In this document: piece by piece, positions 44,294-54,031 of the stretch
How the letters are laid out: the number at the start of each line of letters is the position of its first letter
Position numbering within the stretch: position 1 is the first letter of the stretch
Origin: Amycolatopsis nigrescens CSC17Ta-90
GTDB lineage: Bacteria > Actinomycetota > Actinomycetes > Mycobacteriales > Pseudonocardiaceae
NCBI RefSeq assembly: GCF_000384315.1
Contig: NZ_ARVW01000001.1
Location: 753,746-817,745, forward strand
Direction: 5' to 3'
Length of the DNA: 64,000 nucleotides
Program-made: the position numbers and the translations under genes
Notes under the pieces: generated by a model
What the model was told of the DNA's origin: nothing
Databases searched by the model: none
What the model saw: the letters and a program-made list of their open reading frames with translations, nothing else

Positions 44294-44672
44294 CCCGGCA
44301 AGCATGACAAGCCGTACTCGGGGCTCGGTCAGCACCCCGTCCAACTCACCCACTCGAAACGAAAAATTTTCATGTTCTTTACTTCTGATTGCAGAGAGTT
44401 AGTTAGCCTCGGCAAGCAACCCCACTCGGTTGGTGATAAACCCCTACCCCGTCTTGCATGCGGTTGCGGGTGTGGCTACGGTAAAGCCCGCTTATCAGCC
44501 GAAAGCGTGATTCCGCCCCCGTGAGGGTCGCTCCGACAGGCCAAGGTCGTTGTCGAAACAACGGACGAATGCCCGTGGAACGGCCGTATTCGCAGCAGGC
44601 GCCGGGGACGCTCCGGGAAGTGTGATGAGCGAAGCTCTCGGATGTCCAACTATCTACTGTGGGTGAAAGCAT
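44294..44672. other. 379-base divergent promoter region
   Basis: No gene is seen here. The stretch next to the MFS gene (44353-44405) is unusually AT-rich. The best promoter for the FAAL gene is TTGCAT (44454-44459), a 17-base spacer and TACGGT (44477-44482), which would leave a leader of about 180 bases. No clear riboswitch or operator stands out. Confidence 0.5.
44454..44482 (+). promoter_or_regulatory. Candidate sigma-70 promoter of the FAAL-PKS operon
   Basis: TTGCAT at 44454-44459 and TACGGT at 44477-44482 with a 17-base spacer, about 190 bases before the FAAL start. Confidence 0.4.
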
Positions 44673-46439
44673 ATGTCGTTGGCTGAGCGCCGGTATTCCG
44701 AGCCGACGGGCGGCCTCGTCCCGGCACTTCAACCGCTCACCCAGTATTTGTTCGACCGGTCGGAATCCACCGCCCCGGCGTTCACCTACGTCGACTACAC
44801 GGTCGAGCGGGACGGTGTCGAACAGACCCTGAGCTGGGCCGAGCTGGCCACCAGGGTGCGCGCCACCGCCGCCGAGCTGGCCAAGGTGACCAGCAGGGGG
44901 CAGCGGGTCGCGATCCTCGCGCCGCAGGACCTCAGCTACGTGATCGGCTTCCTCGGCGCCCTCGCCGCGGGCACGGTCGCGGTCCCGCTGTTCGCCCCGG
45001 AGGTCAGCCAGCACGGCGGCCGGCTGGTGAACGCGCTGGCCGACTGCGCCCCCGAGGTCTGGCTGACCGGGGACGCAGCGCTGGAGAACGTGCGCGCGCT
45101 GGCCGAGAACAACCCGGTGCCGATGCCGAAGCAGATCATCGCGGTGGACACGCTCGACCCCGCTGGCGCGGCGGACTTCGAGCCGGTCGAGCTCGACTTC
45201 GACGCCCCGGCCTACCTGCAGTACACCTCCGGCTCCACCCGCGCCCCGGCCGGCGCGGTGATCACCCACCGGGCGGTGGCCAGCAACTCGTGGCAAGCTG
45301 CCACCGCGTTCCGCGTGGACGACGGCTGGAGCTGTGTCGGCTGGATCCCTTTCTTCCACGATATGGGACTCGTGCAATTGGTCTGCATACCGGTTTTCAC
45401 CGGCGCCAGGTCGGTATTCATCACACCTTTCAACTTCATCATGAAGCCGCTGCGCTGGCTGAAGCAGATGTCCGCTTTCCCCAGCGTCTTCGCCGCCGCG
45501 CCGAATTTCGCTTTTGAGTACGCCACCCGGAAGATCAAGGAAGCGGACCGCTTAAAACTGGACCTCTCCGGGGTCCGCGCGCTCATCAATGGCAGTGAGC
45601 CGGTCCGGCCCGCCACAATCGCCGCCTTTCAGGAGGCTTTCGGCCCGCAGGGCTTCGCACCGGGCGCGCACCGGCCGTCCTACGGCCTGGCCGAGGCGAC
45701 CGTTTTCGTCACCAACACCGACGAGGAAGGCCCGGTGGTCACCTCCTTCGACCGGGTCGCGCTGGGCGAGGACCGGGCCGTGGTGGTCGAGCCGGGCAGC
45801 GAGAACGCGCTGGCGCTGGTCGCCGCCGGCAGGCCGCACGGCCAGCTGGTGCGCATCGTGCACCCGGCCGAGCACACCGTCCGCCCCGACGGCGAGGTCG
45901 GCGAGATCTGGGTGCACGGCGCGAATGTCGCGGACCGCTACTGGGAGCAGCCGGAACGCAGCGAGGAGACCTTCGCCGGGCGAATCGACGGCGCACCGGA
46001 GGACACCCCGGCCGGGCCGTGGCTGCGCACCGGCGACCTCGGGGTGCTGCTCGACGGCAGGCTCTACATCACCGGCCGGATCAAGGACCTGATCATCATC
46101 GACGGCAAGAACCACTACCCGCAGGACATCGAGAACACCGTGCAGGACGCGCATCCGGCCATCCGGCGCGACCGGGTGGCCGCCTTCGCGGTGACCTCGG
46201 AGACACTGGGCGAGGGCGCGGCCGTGGTCGCCGAGTACGACCGCAAGGCCGAGACCGAGCCCGACCACGACGAGGTGGCCAAGGCGGTCCAGCGCGCGGT
46301 GTCCGCTCAGCACGACGTCAAGCTGCGCGGCTTCCAGCTGGTCGCCCCCGGCAGCGTGCTGCGCACGTCCAGCGGCAAGATCGCACGGGCCGCGACCAAG
46401 AAGCGGTTCTGGGAATCTGGGGTGAGCGACAAGTCATGA
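44673..46439 (+). CDS. Fatty acyl-AMP ligase (FadD32-like)
   Basis: A 588-residue adenylate-forming enzyme of the FAAL group, which activates a long-chain fatty acid as acyl-AMP and passes it to an acyl carrier domain. Motifs: LQYTSGSTRAPAGAVITHRA (A3), GWIPFFHDMGLVQ, RPSYGLAEATVFV (A5), WLRTGDLGVLLDGRLYITGR (A7/A8) and the C-terminal RTSSGKIARAATKKRF with the catalytic Lys. FAALs carry an insertion that blocks CoA use. The first carrier domain of the next gene is the likely acceptor; the genes overlap by ATGA (46436-46439). Odd: a TTA codon at 45552-45554 and a locally lower-GC patch around 45355-45660. Confidence 0.92.
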   Translation: MSLAERRYSEPTGGLVPALQPLTQYLFDRSESTAPAFTYVDYTVERDGVEQTLSWAELATRVRATAAELAKVTSRGQRVAILAPQDLSYVIGFLGALAAGTVAVPLFAPEVSQHGGRLVNALADCAPEVWLTGDAALENVRALAENNPVPMPKQIIAVDTLDPAGAADFEPVELDFDAPAYLQYTSGSTRAPAGAVITHRAVASNSWQAATAFRVDDGWSCVGWIPFFHDMGLVQLVCIPVFTGARSVFITPFNFIMKPLRWLKQMSAFPSVFAAAPNFAFEYATRKIKEADRLKLDLSGVRALINGSEPVRPATIAAFQEAFGPQGFAPGAHRPSYGLAEATVFVTNTDEEGPVVTSFDRVALGEDRAVVVEPGSENALALVAAGRPHGQLVRIVHPAEHTVRPDGEVGEIWVHGANVADRYWEQPERSEETFAGRIDGAPEDTPAGPWLRTGDLGVLLDGRLYITGRIKDLIIIDGKNHYPQDIENTVQDAHPAIRRDRVAAFAVTSETLGEGAAVVAEYDRKAETEPDHDEVAKAVQRAVSAQHDVKLRGFQLVAPGSVLRTSSGKIARAATKKRFWESGVSDKS

Positions 46440-49400
46440 CCACCTACGGCACGGTCGAGGGGCTCAGGCGGTGGCTGGTCGAGCAGATCGCCGAGATCTG
46501 CGACCTGACCGAGGACGAGGTCGACGTCCGCACCCCGTTCGGCGAGTTCGGGTTGTCCTCGCGGAACGCGGTCGAGCTCTCCGGTGAGCTGGAGGACCTG
46601 CTCGACCGGGTGCTGCCGACCACGCTGATCTGGGCGCATCCCACCATCGAGCGGCTGGCCGAGGCGCTGGCCGGCGAAGAGGGCACAGAGACGGCGGAAA
46701 CCGCGCCGGACAACGGAACCGGCGAGGACGCTGCCGACCCGATCGCGATCGTCGGCCTCGGCTGCCGGCTGCCCGGCGGGGTGCACGGCCCGGCCGAGTT
46801 CTGGCGGCTGCTCAGCGAGGGACGGGACGCGATCACCGAGGTGGACCCGGAGCGCTGGGCCGGCTACCCCGGTGCGGAGGGCATCAGCAACCGGGGCGGC
46901 TTCCTCACCGACATCGCCGGCTTCGACGCCGAGTTCTTCGGTATCGCGCCGAGGGAAGCGGCCAGGATGGACCCGCAGCAGCGGATGCTGCTGGAGGTGG
47001 TCTGGGAGGCGCTGGAGCACGCCGGTATCGCGCCGGAGTCCCTGCGCGGCAGCCGGACCGGGGTGTTCGTCGGGATCAGCGGCACCGAGTACGGCTCGCT
47101 CTCGCTGGCCGACCTGGCCGGGGTGGACGCCTGGGCCGGCACCGGGGCGGCGCTGGCCATCGCGGCCAACCGGCTGTCCTACGTGCTGGACCTGCGGGGG
47201 CCGAGCCTGTCGGTGGACACCGCCTGCTCGTCTTCGCTGACCGCCGTGCACCTCGCCGTGCAGAGCCTGCGTTCCGGGGAGAGCGAGGTGGCGCTGGTCG
47301 GTGGCGCGAACCTGCTGCTCGGGCCCGGGGTCAACGCGAACTTCGACCAGATGGGCATCACCTCGGCGGACGGCAGGTGCAAGCCGTTCTCGGCCGACGC
47401 CGACGGCATCGGCCGCGCCGAAGGTGCCGGTGTCGTGGTGCTCAAGCGGCTCAGCGCGGCCCGCGCCGACGGCGACCGCGTGCTGGCCGTCATCCGCGGC
47501 TCGGCGACCAATTCCGACGGCCGTTCGAACGGCCTGACCGCGCCCAACCCCGAGGCGCAGCAAGAACTTCTGCGGGATGCCTACCGCCACGCGGGAGTCA
47601 GCCCGACGGCGGTGGACTACGTGGAGGCGCACGGCACCGGCACCCTGCTCGGTGACCCGATCGAGGCACGCGCGCTGGGTGCCGTGCTCGGCGCGGACCG
47701 GCCGGCGCGGCGGCCGCTGCTGCTCGGTTCGGTGAAGAGCAACCTGGGACATCTGGAGGCCGCGGCCGGGATCGTCGGCCTGATCAAGGTGGTGCTCTCG
47801 CTGCGGCACGGTGAGATCCCGGCCAGCCTGAACTACGCGGGGCCGAACCCGCACATCGCCTTCGACGAGCTCGGACTGTCCGTTGTGGACTCCCACCGGG
47901 ACTGGCCGGAAGGACCGGCGATCGCCGGGGTGTCCGGTTTCGGCTTCGGCGGCACCAACGCGCACGTGGTGCTGGAACGCGCCGAACCTGCCGACCCCGA
48001 GCCCAGCGAGATGACGGTGCGGCAGCACCGGCTGCTGCTCGGCGGCGGCGACGCCGGCAGGCTCGCCGACACCGCGGGGAACCTGGCGGACTGGCTCTCC
48101 GGCGAGGGTGCCGCGGTGCCGCTCGCGGACGTCGAGCACACCCTGGCCAGGCGGCTGGACGGCCGCGTCCGCGCGGCGGTCGCCGGGTCCGACACCGGCG
48201 AGCTGGTGGCCGGCCTGCGCGCACTGGCGCGCGGCGAGCAGGCACCGGGAGTCGCCACCGGGACCAGGCGCGGGCCCGGCACCGGCCCGGTCTTCGTGTT
48301 CTCCGGGCACGGTTCGCAGTGGGCCGGGATGGGCAAGCGGCTGCTGGCCGGCGAGCCGGTGTTCGCCGCGGCGATCGACCGGCTGGACCCGCTGATCCGC
48401 GCGGAGGCCGGGTTCTCGCTGCGCGAAGACCTGGTCAACGAGGTCGAGGCCGGCACCATGGACCACGTGCAGCCGCTGGTGTTCGGCATCCAGCTGGCAC
48501 TGGCCGAGCTGTGGCGCGCATACGGGGTGCGGCCGTCGGCGGTCATCGGGCACTCGTTCGGCGAGGTCGCGGCCGCCGTGGTGGCGGGTGCGCTGACCGA
48601 GGCGGACGGCGCCAGGATCGTCGCGCTGCGCTCCAGGCTGCTCGCCTCGCTGGCCGGCGACGGCGCGATGGCGCTGCTCGAACTCGGCGCCGAAGAAGCG
48701 GGTGAGCTGGTCGACGGACTGTCCGATGTGGACATCGCCGTGCTGTCCGCACCCAACCAGACGGTGATCGCGGGCAGCGCGGACCAGGTCCGCCGCATCG
48801 TGTCCGATGTGGACTCCCGGGGACTGCTGGCCAAGCTGGTGAAGCTGGACGTGGCCGCGCACTCCCCCATCGTGGACAGGGTCACCGACACGCTGGTCGA
48901 CGGCCTCGCCGGGCTCACCGCGGCCGAGCCGCTGCTCGGCTTCTACAGCACCGCGCTGCCGGATCCGCGCCGCCGCCCCGAATTCGACCCCGCCTACTGG
49001 GCGACCAACCTGCGCCAGCCGGTCCGGTTCGCCGGCGCGGTGGCCGCCGCGCTCACCGACGGGCTCACCGGTTTCGTGGAGATCTCCCCGCATCCGGTGC
49101 TGCGGCACGCGCTCGCCGACAACCTGGCCGCGCTCGGCAGGCCGGACGCGCTGGTGCTGTCCACCCTGCGCAACGACCAGGACGAGGCCACGCACTTCCA
49201 CAGCCAGCTCGGTGCGCTGGAGATCGCCGGGATGCTCAGCCCGTCCCGCCCCGAAGGCACCGTCACCGCGCTGCCCGGCACCCCGTGGCGGCATGTCCGG
49301 CACTGGCTGCCGCGCAGCGCCACCACCCCAACCGCGGCGGGCACGCACCCGTTGCTCGGCGCGCACGTGGAGCAGCCGGACGACGACAAGCACCTGTGGC

Positions 49401-52400
49401 GCGCGGACCTCGGTTCCGCGGCGGAGCCCTGGCTGTCCGACCACCGCCTCGACGACCGGCCGGTGCTGCCCGGCTCGGCGTACCTGGAGATGGCGAACGC
49501 CGCCGCCCGCACCGTGTTCGAGGTGCCAGCCGAGCGGGTCGCGCTGCGGGCACTGACCATGCAGCAGCCGCTGCCGCTCGGCGAGCACACCGCGGTGACC
49601 ACCGTGCTCAAGCCGGCCGGCCCCGGCCGGGCGAAGATCACCGTGCACACCAAGTCCGCGGACGGCCGCTGGCAGTCGCACGCGAGCGTGGACGCGCACC
49701 TGGTCGGCCCGGGGGAGACCGCGCCGTGCGTCGCCGAGGTGGACACCAGCGGGTTCACCGAGGTGTCCGCGGCCGAGCTCTACCAGCGGCTGCGCTCGCT
49801 CGGCGTCGGCTACGGCCCGGCGCTGACCGGGATGAGCGCGCCGCGGGTGAGCCGGCGGGCCAGTGCCGGCAGGCTGCGGGCGGTGGCCAGGATCGCGCTG
49901 CCCGAGGAAGCGGGCCCGGTGCGGGGCATGCGCCTGCACCCGGCGCTGGTGGACTCCTGCCTGCAGGCCTTCGCCGCGGCGCTGTTCGATCCCACCGACA
50001 CCGACTCCGGTGCCGCGTACATGCCGATGGAGTTCGGTTCGATCCGCGTGTACGGCGACCTTTCCACCGCGGAGTCGGTGCACGTGTCGGTCACCGAGCC
50101 GGTTGCGGGTTCGGTCGCGCTGACCGGCGAGCTGCACCTGGTCGACGCGGGAAACCGGACCCTGCTGGAAATCGGCGAGGTGTTCGTCCGCCGGGTCGAG
50201 CGGGCCGAGCTCGCCGCCCCGCTGACCGACCGGCTGCTGGAAGCCGTGTGGCGGCCGTCCCCGCTGCCCGAGGGTCCCGGCGAGCCCACCGACCGGCTGG
50301 TGCTGCTGCACGCCGGCGGGCACCGGCTGCTCGAGCCGCTGGCCGCGAACGGGCCGGCGGTACGCCAGGCCGACTACCGCGACGAAACCGCCGTCGCCGA
50401 AGCACTCGCCGGGCCGGACCCGGTCTCCGTGGTGGTACTGCCGCCCGACTCCGGAACCGGCCTCGAAGCGATCGCCGAAGCCGAACGGGCCGTGCTGGGC
50501 ATCGCGGACACCGTCCGCGCACTGGCCGAGCGCGCCGGGACCGCCAGGCTGTGGCTGGTCACCACCGGCACCGCCGCGGTGACCGCGCAGGACCAGGTGC
50601 GCCCGGGAATGGGCGCGCTGCGCGGGCTGGTCCGCGTACTGGCCTACGAGCACCCCGAGCTGCGCACGACCATGGTCGATCTGGCCCCGGACACCGGGGT
50701 GCGGGACCTGCTGGCCGAGCTGGCTTCGGGAACCGAGGACGAGGTCGCCTGGCGCGCCGACGGCAGGCACGCGCACCACCTCCGCTGGGCAGCGCCGCCG
50801 GCCGAGGGGACCCTGGACCGCCCGGTGGTCCGCCCCGACGGCGCATATGTGCTCACCGGTGGCCTCGGCGGGCTCGGGGTCTTCCTGGCAGGGCAGCTCG
50901 CCGAACAGGGCGCCGCGCGAATCGTCCTCAATGGACGGTCAGCGCCGAAACCCGATGTGGTGCGGGCGATCGCCGCGATGGACACCGAGGTCGAGGTGGT
51001 ACTGGGCGATCTCGCGGACGAGGGTACCGCCGAGCGGCTGCGCGAAGCGGCCACCGCGGGCGGCGTGCCGTTGCGCGGGGTGCTGCACGCGGCCGCGGTG
51101 TTCGACGACCGGACCACCTCCGGGCTGGACGCCGAGACCCTGCACCGGTCCTGGCTGCCGAAGGCCTACGGCGCGTGGCGGCTGCACGAAGCCACCCTGG
51201 ACGTCGAGCTGGACTGGTGGCTGGGCTTCTCCTCCACCGCCGCGTTGACCGGGCTGCCCGGCCAGCCCGCCTACGCCTCGGCCAACGCCTACCTGGACGC
51301 GCTCACCGAGATGCGGCGCGCGCAGGGGCTGCCCGGTGCCTCGATCGCCTGGGGCACCTGGTCCGAGGTGGGCGCGGCCGCGGAGCTCGAGATCCCGTGG
51401 GTGCATCCGCTGAGCCCCGACGAAGGGGTCGCCGCGCTGACCACCGTGCTCGCCGAGGGCAGGGGCAACACCGGCGCGCTGCGTCTCAACGGCGGCAGCC
51501 TGGTGGACGCCTTCCCGGTGCTGCTGGAGATCCCGTTCTTCGGCGACCTGCTGGCCGAGCACGCCCGCGCCGCCGAGCAGGCCGGCGGCTGGCCCGGCGT
51601 CGCCGAGCTGCGCGCACTGGCACCGGAACAGGCCCGCGCGGCCGCCGCCGGGCAGCTGCGGGCCAGGGTGGCGTCGATCCTCGGCTTCGCCACGGACTCG
51701 CTGGACACCGCGTCCCCGTTGTCCGCGCTGGGCGTGGACTCCCTGCTGGCGGTCCGGATCCGCAACGCCGTGCAGCACGACTTCGAGCTGTCCCTGCCGG
51801 TTTCCCTGCTGCTGCGCGGGGCCAGCGTGGCCGAGACCGAGCAGTGGCTGTTCGGCGAGCTCGGCCTCGACTCCGGTCCGGTCACCACCGCCCCGGCGCG
51901 CACCGAGAAGCTGATCGGCCCGCGGGACGCGGCCGAGCGGCTGGTCGCGCGCGCCTGGCAGGACGTGCTCGGCGCCGAGGTCGGGGTGACCCAGGACTTC
52001 TACGGGATCGGCGGCAGCAGGGAGAAGGCCGAGCAGGTCACCGCACTGCTCGCCGAGCGCAGCGGCCGGGAGCTGATCGTCTCCGAGCTGTTCGAGCACC
52101 CCTCGATCGAGCGGATGGCGGCGCACCTGCGGGAAGAGGAGCACGACGGGTCGCCGGTGCGGGTGCTGCGGGAGCACGGCACGCAGCGGCCGCTGTTCTT
52201 CTTCCACCCCGGCGGCGGCGACACGGCGGTCTACCGGCAGCTCACCGGGCTGCTGGACGCCGAGCTGCCGGTGTACGGCTTCGACCGGCTGGAAGGCGTG
52301 TCCTCGGTGGAGGACAGGGTCAGCCACTACCTGCCGGAGCTGCGCCTGGTGCAGCCGCACGGGCCGTACCGGCTGGCGGGCTGGTCCTTCGGCGGTTTCC

Positions 52401-52996
52401 TGGCCTTCGAGATGGCGCAGCAGCTGCGGCGGGCCGGCGAGCAGGTCGAGGTGCTCGCGATGATCGACTCGATCCTGCCGCTGCCCAACGAAACCGGACT
52501 GTCCGATGTGGAACTGATGGAGAAGCGGTTCGGACGCTTCCAGGAGTTCCTCGAAGCCAGCTACGGCCGCCGGGTCGAACTTCCCTACGCGCGGCTGGCC
52601 AGGCTGGACGCCGACGCGCAGAGCAGGCTGCTGGCCGACACCATGCGGTCCGAAGGCCTGATCGACAGCTCGGTCAGCGACGCGATCCTGAACCACCAGC
52701 GGACCTCGTTCCTGGACGCCAGGTCGCTGGAGGCCTACCAGCCGGACGGCTACGACGGGCCGGTGATGTTCTTCAGCGCGGCCGACCAGGTGCCCGGCGG
52801 GCTGCGGGACCAGCGGTTCGACCGGACCGACCCGGCGCGCGGCTGGGACGCGGTGTGCCCCGAGCTGGAGCTGGTCACGGTGCCGGGACACCACCTGTCG
52901 CTGCTGGACCCGCCGAACGTGGACCACATCGCCAAGCACCTGGACGAGCTGTTCACCATCACCGGGAAGCCGGTCGGCACGCGAGGCCGGTCGTGA
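46436..52996 (+). CDS. Pks13-like type I polyketide synthase: ACP-KS-AT-DH-KR-ACP-carrier-like-TE
   Basis: A 2186-residue modular enzyme. ACP1 (8-80) has the Pks13-like [12 protein letters not shown], Ser42. KS (101-515) has C264, H399 and H439. AT (about 615-905) has GHSFGE with S707 and the DVAAHSP specificity region. DH (about 968-1255) has H1003 and D1173, though the HxxxG motif reads HRLDD. KR (about 1465-1690) has TGGLGGLG, S1599, Y1613 and N1617. ACP2 has LGVDSL, S1769. A second carrier-like segment (1826-1900) ends [11 protein letters not shown], without the usual LGGHSL serine. TE (1907-2180) has GWSFGG S1984, D2011 and H2152/H2153. An acyl-AMP from the FAAL is loaded, extended once, reduced or dehydrated, then released. 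ATG overlaps the FAAL stop. Confidence 0.92.
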   Translation: MTTYGTVEGLRRWLVEQIAEICDLTEDEVDVRTPFGEFGLSSRNAVELSGELEDLLDRVLPTTLIWAHPTIERLAEALAGEEGTETAETAPDNGTGEDAADPIAIVGLGCRLPGGVHGPAEFWRLLSEGRDAITEVDPERWAGYPGAEGISNRGGFLTDIAGFDAEFFGIAPREAARMDPQQRMLLEVVWEALEHAGIAPESLRGSRTGVFVGISGTEYGSLSLADLAGVDAWAGTGAALAIAANRLSYVLDLRGPSLSVDTACSSSLTAVHLAVQSLRSGESEVALVGGANLLLGPGVNANFDQMGITSADGRCKPFSADADGIGRAEGAGVVVLKRLSAARADGDRVLAVIRGSATNSDGRSNGLTAPNPEAQQELLRDAYRHAGVSPTAVDYVEAHGTGTLLGDPIEARALGAVLGADRPARRPLLLGSVKSNLGHLEAAAGIVGLIKVVLSLRHGEIPASLNYAGPNPHIAFDELGLSVVDSHRDWPEGPAIAGVSGFGFGGTNAHVVLERAEPADPEPSEMTVRQHRLLLGGGDAGRLADTAGNLADWLSGEGAAVPLADVEHTLARRLDGRVRAAVAGSDTGELVAGLRALARGEQAPGVATGTRRGPGTGPVFVFSGHGSQWAGMGKRLLAGEPVFAAAIDRLDPLIRAEAGFSLREDLVNEVEAGTMDHVQPLVFGIQLALAELWRAYGVRPSAVIGHSFGEVAAAVVAGALTEADGARIVALRSRLLASLAGDGAMALLELGAEEAGELVDGLSDVDIAVLSAPNQTVIAGSADQVRRIVSDVDSRGLLAKLVKLDVAAHSPIVDRVTDTLVDGLAGLTAAEPLLGFYSTALPDPRRRPEFDPAYWATNLRQPVRFAGAVAAALTDGLTGFVEISPHPVLRHALADNLAALGRPDALVLSTLRNDQDEATHFHSQLGALEIAGMLSPSRPEGTVTALPGTPWRHVRHWLPRSATTPTAAGTHPLLGAHVEQPDDDKHLWRADLGSAAEPWLSDHRLDDRPVLPGSAYLEMANAAARTVFEVPAERVALRALTMQQPLPLGEHTAVTTVLKPAGPGRAKITVHTKSADGRWQSHASVDAHLVGPGETAPCVAEVDTSGFTEVSAAELYQRLRSLGVGYGPALTGMSAPRVSRRASAGRLRAVARIALPEEAGPVRGMRLHPALVDSCLQAFAAALFDPTDTDSGAAYMPMEFGSIRVYGDLSTAESVHVSVTEPVAGSVALTGELHLVDAGNRTLLEIGEVFVRRVERAELAAPLTDRLLEAVWRPSPLPEGPGEPTDRLVLLHAGGHRLLEPLAANGPAVRQADYRDETAVAEALAGPDPVSVVVLPPDSGTGLEAIAEAERAVLGIADTVRALAERAGTARLWLVTTGTAAVTAQDQVRPGMGALRGLVRVLAYEHPELRTTMVDLAPDTGVRDLLAELASGTEDEVAWRADGRHAHHLRWAAPPAEGTLDRPVVRPDGAYVLTGGLGGLGVFLAGQLAEQGAARIVLNGRSAPKPDVVRAIAAMDTEVEVVLGDLADEGTAERLREAATAGGVPLRGVLHAAAVFDDRTTSGLDAETLHRSWLPKAYGAWRLHEATLDVELDWWLGFSSTAALTGLPGQPAYASANAYLDALTEMRRAQGLPGASIAWGTWSEVGAAAELEIPWVHPLSPDEGVAALTTVLAEGRGNTGALRLNGGSLVDAFPVLLEIPFFGDLLAEHARAAEQAGGWPGVAELRALAPEQARAAAAGQLRARVASILGFATDSLDTASPLSALGVDSLLAVRIRNAVQHDFELSLPVSLLLRGASVAETEQWLFGELGLDSGPVTTAPARTEKLIGPRDAAERLVARAWQDVLGAEVGVTQDFYGIGGSREKAEQVTALLAERSGRELIVSELFEHPSIERMAAHLREEEHDGSPVRVLREHGTQRPLFFFHPGGGDTAVYRQLTGLLDAELPVYGFDRLEGVSSVEDRVSHYLPELRLVQPHGPYRLAGWSFGGFLAFEMAQQLRRAGEQVEVLAMIDSILPLPNETGLSDVELMEKRFGRFQEFLEASYGRRVELPYARLARLDADAQSRLLADTMRSEGLIDSSVSDAILNHQRTSFLDARSLEAYQPDGYDGPVMFFSAADQVPGGLRDQRFDRTDPARGWDAVCPELELVTVPGHHLSLLDPPNVDHIAKHLDELFTITGKPVGTRGRS

Positions 52997-53859
52997 CCGG
53001 GCTCGTGCTGCTCGACGAGCAGGAGAACGACGGCGTCCGGGAGCTGAAGCTGTTCTCCCCCGCCGTCGGCCGCGAAGTCACCACGATGCTGCTGACGCCG
53101 AAGGGCTGGCAGCCGGGCGGCCACGCGGCCCATCCGGTGCTGTACTTCCTGCACGGGTCCTCCGACGACGAGCGTTCGCTGCTCGCCGGCACCGACCTGG
53201 CCCGCCTGGCCGCGGAGTCCGGGATTCTGGTGGTGCTGCCCAACGCCGGCCGGATGGGCTTCTACACCGACTGGAAGGTGCCCGACCGCGAAGGCACTGT
53301 GCCGCAATGGGAGACCTTCCACCTGGTCGAGCTGCTTTCCTTGCTGGAGCGGGAATACGGCGCCTCGGACGTGCGGATGGCGGCCGGGGTCTCGATGGGT
53401 GGTTACGGCGCGCTGCGGTACGGCATGCGGCATCCCGGCATGTTCCGCGCGGTCGCGTCGCTGAGCGGGATGATGCACCTGACCCGGCCGGGCACCGCCG
53501 CGCTGTTCGGTGTGCTGTCCGTCCGCGAAGGCATGCGGGCGGGCCGGGTCTGGGGACCTCGGCGGTACTGCTGGGACAACTGGGCGGCCAACGACCCCTG
53601 CGTCCAGGCGGCCGCACTCGCCGGCACCCGCGTGTACCTGGCCGCCGGTGACGGGAAACGGCTTCCCGGCGACGAGTTCGTCGCCGGCATGGGCCTGATC
53701 GAACGCTACACCCGCTCGATGACCGAAGACCTCGAAACCGCCCTGCGCGCCGCCGGGGTGGACGTGACCGCGAACTACTCCCCCGGCACGCACTTCTGGC
53801 CGTCCTTCCGCCGCAAGGTCGACGAGTTCTGGCCCTGGGCCGTCGAAACCCTCACCTGA
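52993..53859 (+). CDS. Ag85/esterase D-fold acyl hydrolase or transferase, no signal peptide
   Basis: A 288-residue alpha/beta hydrolase of the esterase D/antigen 85 family (PF00756 type). Visible: VLYFLHGSSDDE (oxyanion), nucleophile AAGVSMGGYGALRYGMRHP, and a catalytic His in YSPGTHFWPSF. Antigen 85 enzymes move mycolates between trehalose and the cell wall outside the cell; this one opens [14 protein letters not shown] and has no export signal, so it should act in the cytosol unless the start is wrong. GTG 52993 overlaps the PKS stop (GTGA), so it is the third gene of the operon. It may release, trim or transfer the PKS product. Confidence 0.86.
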   Translation: MTGLVLLDEQENDGVRELKLFSPAVGREVTTMLLTPKGWQPGGHAAHPVLYFLHGSSDDERSLLAGTDLARLAAESGILVVLPNAGRMGFYTDWKVPDREGTVPQWETFHLVELLSLLEREYGASDVRMAAGVSMGGYGALRYGMRHPGMFRAVASLSGMMHLTRPGTAALFGVLSVREGMRAGRVWGPRRYCWDNWAANDPCVQAAALAGTRVYLAAGDGKRLPGDEFVAGMGLIERYTRSMTEDLETALRAAGVDVTANYSPGTHFWPSFRRKVDEFWPWAVETLT

Positions 53860-53895
53860 GTTTTATCCCTTTCGTGTTCGCCCACTGACCTCAGA

Positions 53896-53920
53896 CCGGC
53901 AAATAGCCGACTTTTTGCCC
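53896..53920. repeat. GGCAAATAGCC palindromic repeat, third site
   Basis: A 25-base copy of the element at 15193 and 42822 with one G-to-A change, 36 bases after the esterase stop and before a convergent MFS gene. Confidence 0.8.
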
Positions 53921-53939
53921 TTCCCACGGGCGGAAGTTG

Positions 53940-54010
53940 ACGCCAACGGGCCAACTCGCCGCCGCGAACGGCCAACTCGCCGTGCGCCAACGTGGGACTC
54001 GCCGGGGCCG
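53940..54010. repeat. Degenerate tandem units with GGCCAACTCGCCG
   Basis: GGCCAACTCGCCG appears twice (53951-53963 and 53972-53984), followed by two GTGGGACTCGC units. The GGCCAACTC word matches the inverted-repeat arms at 34541. The 172-base gap between the esterase and the convergent MFS gene is almost filled with repeat material. Confidence 0.6.
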
Positions 54011-54031
54011 GAGGTGGGACTCGCGGGTGAG

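Noticed and set aside
46307..50779. A 1490-residue open frame antisense to the PKS
   Set aside because: Same reason: no recognisable domain and full overlap with a well-supported synthase.
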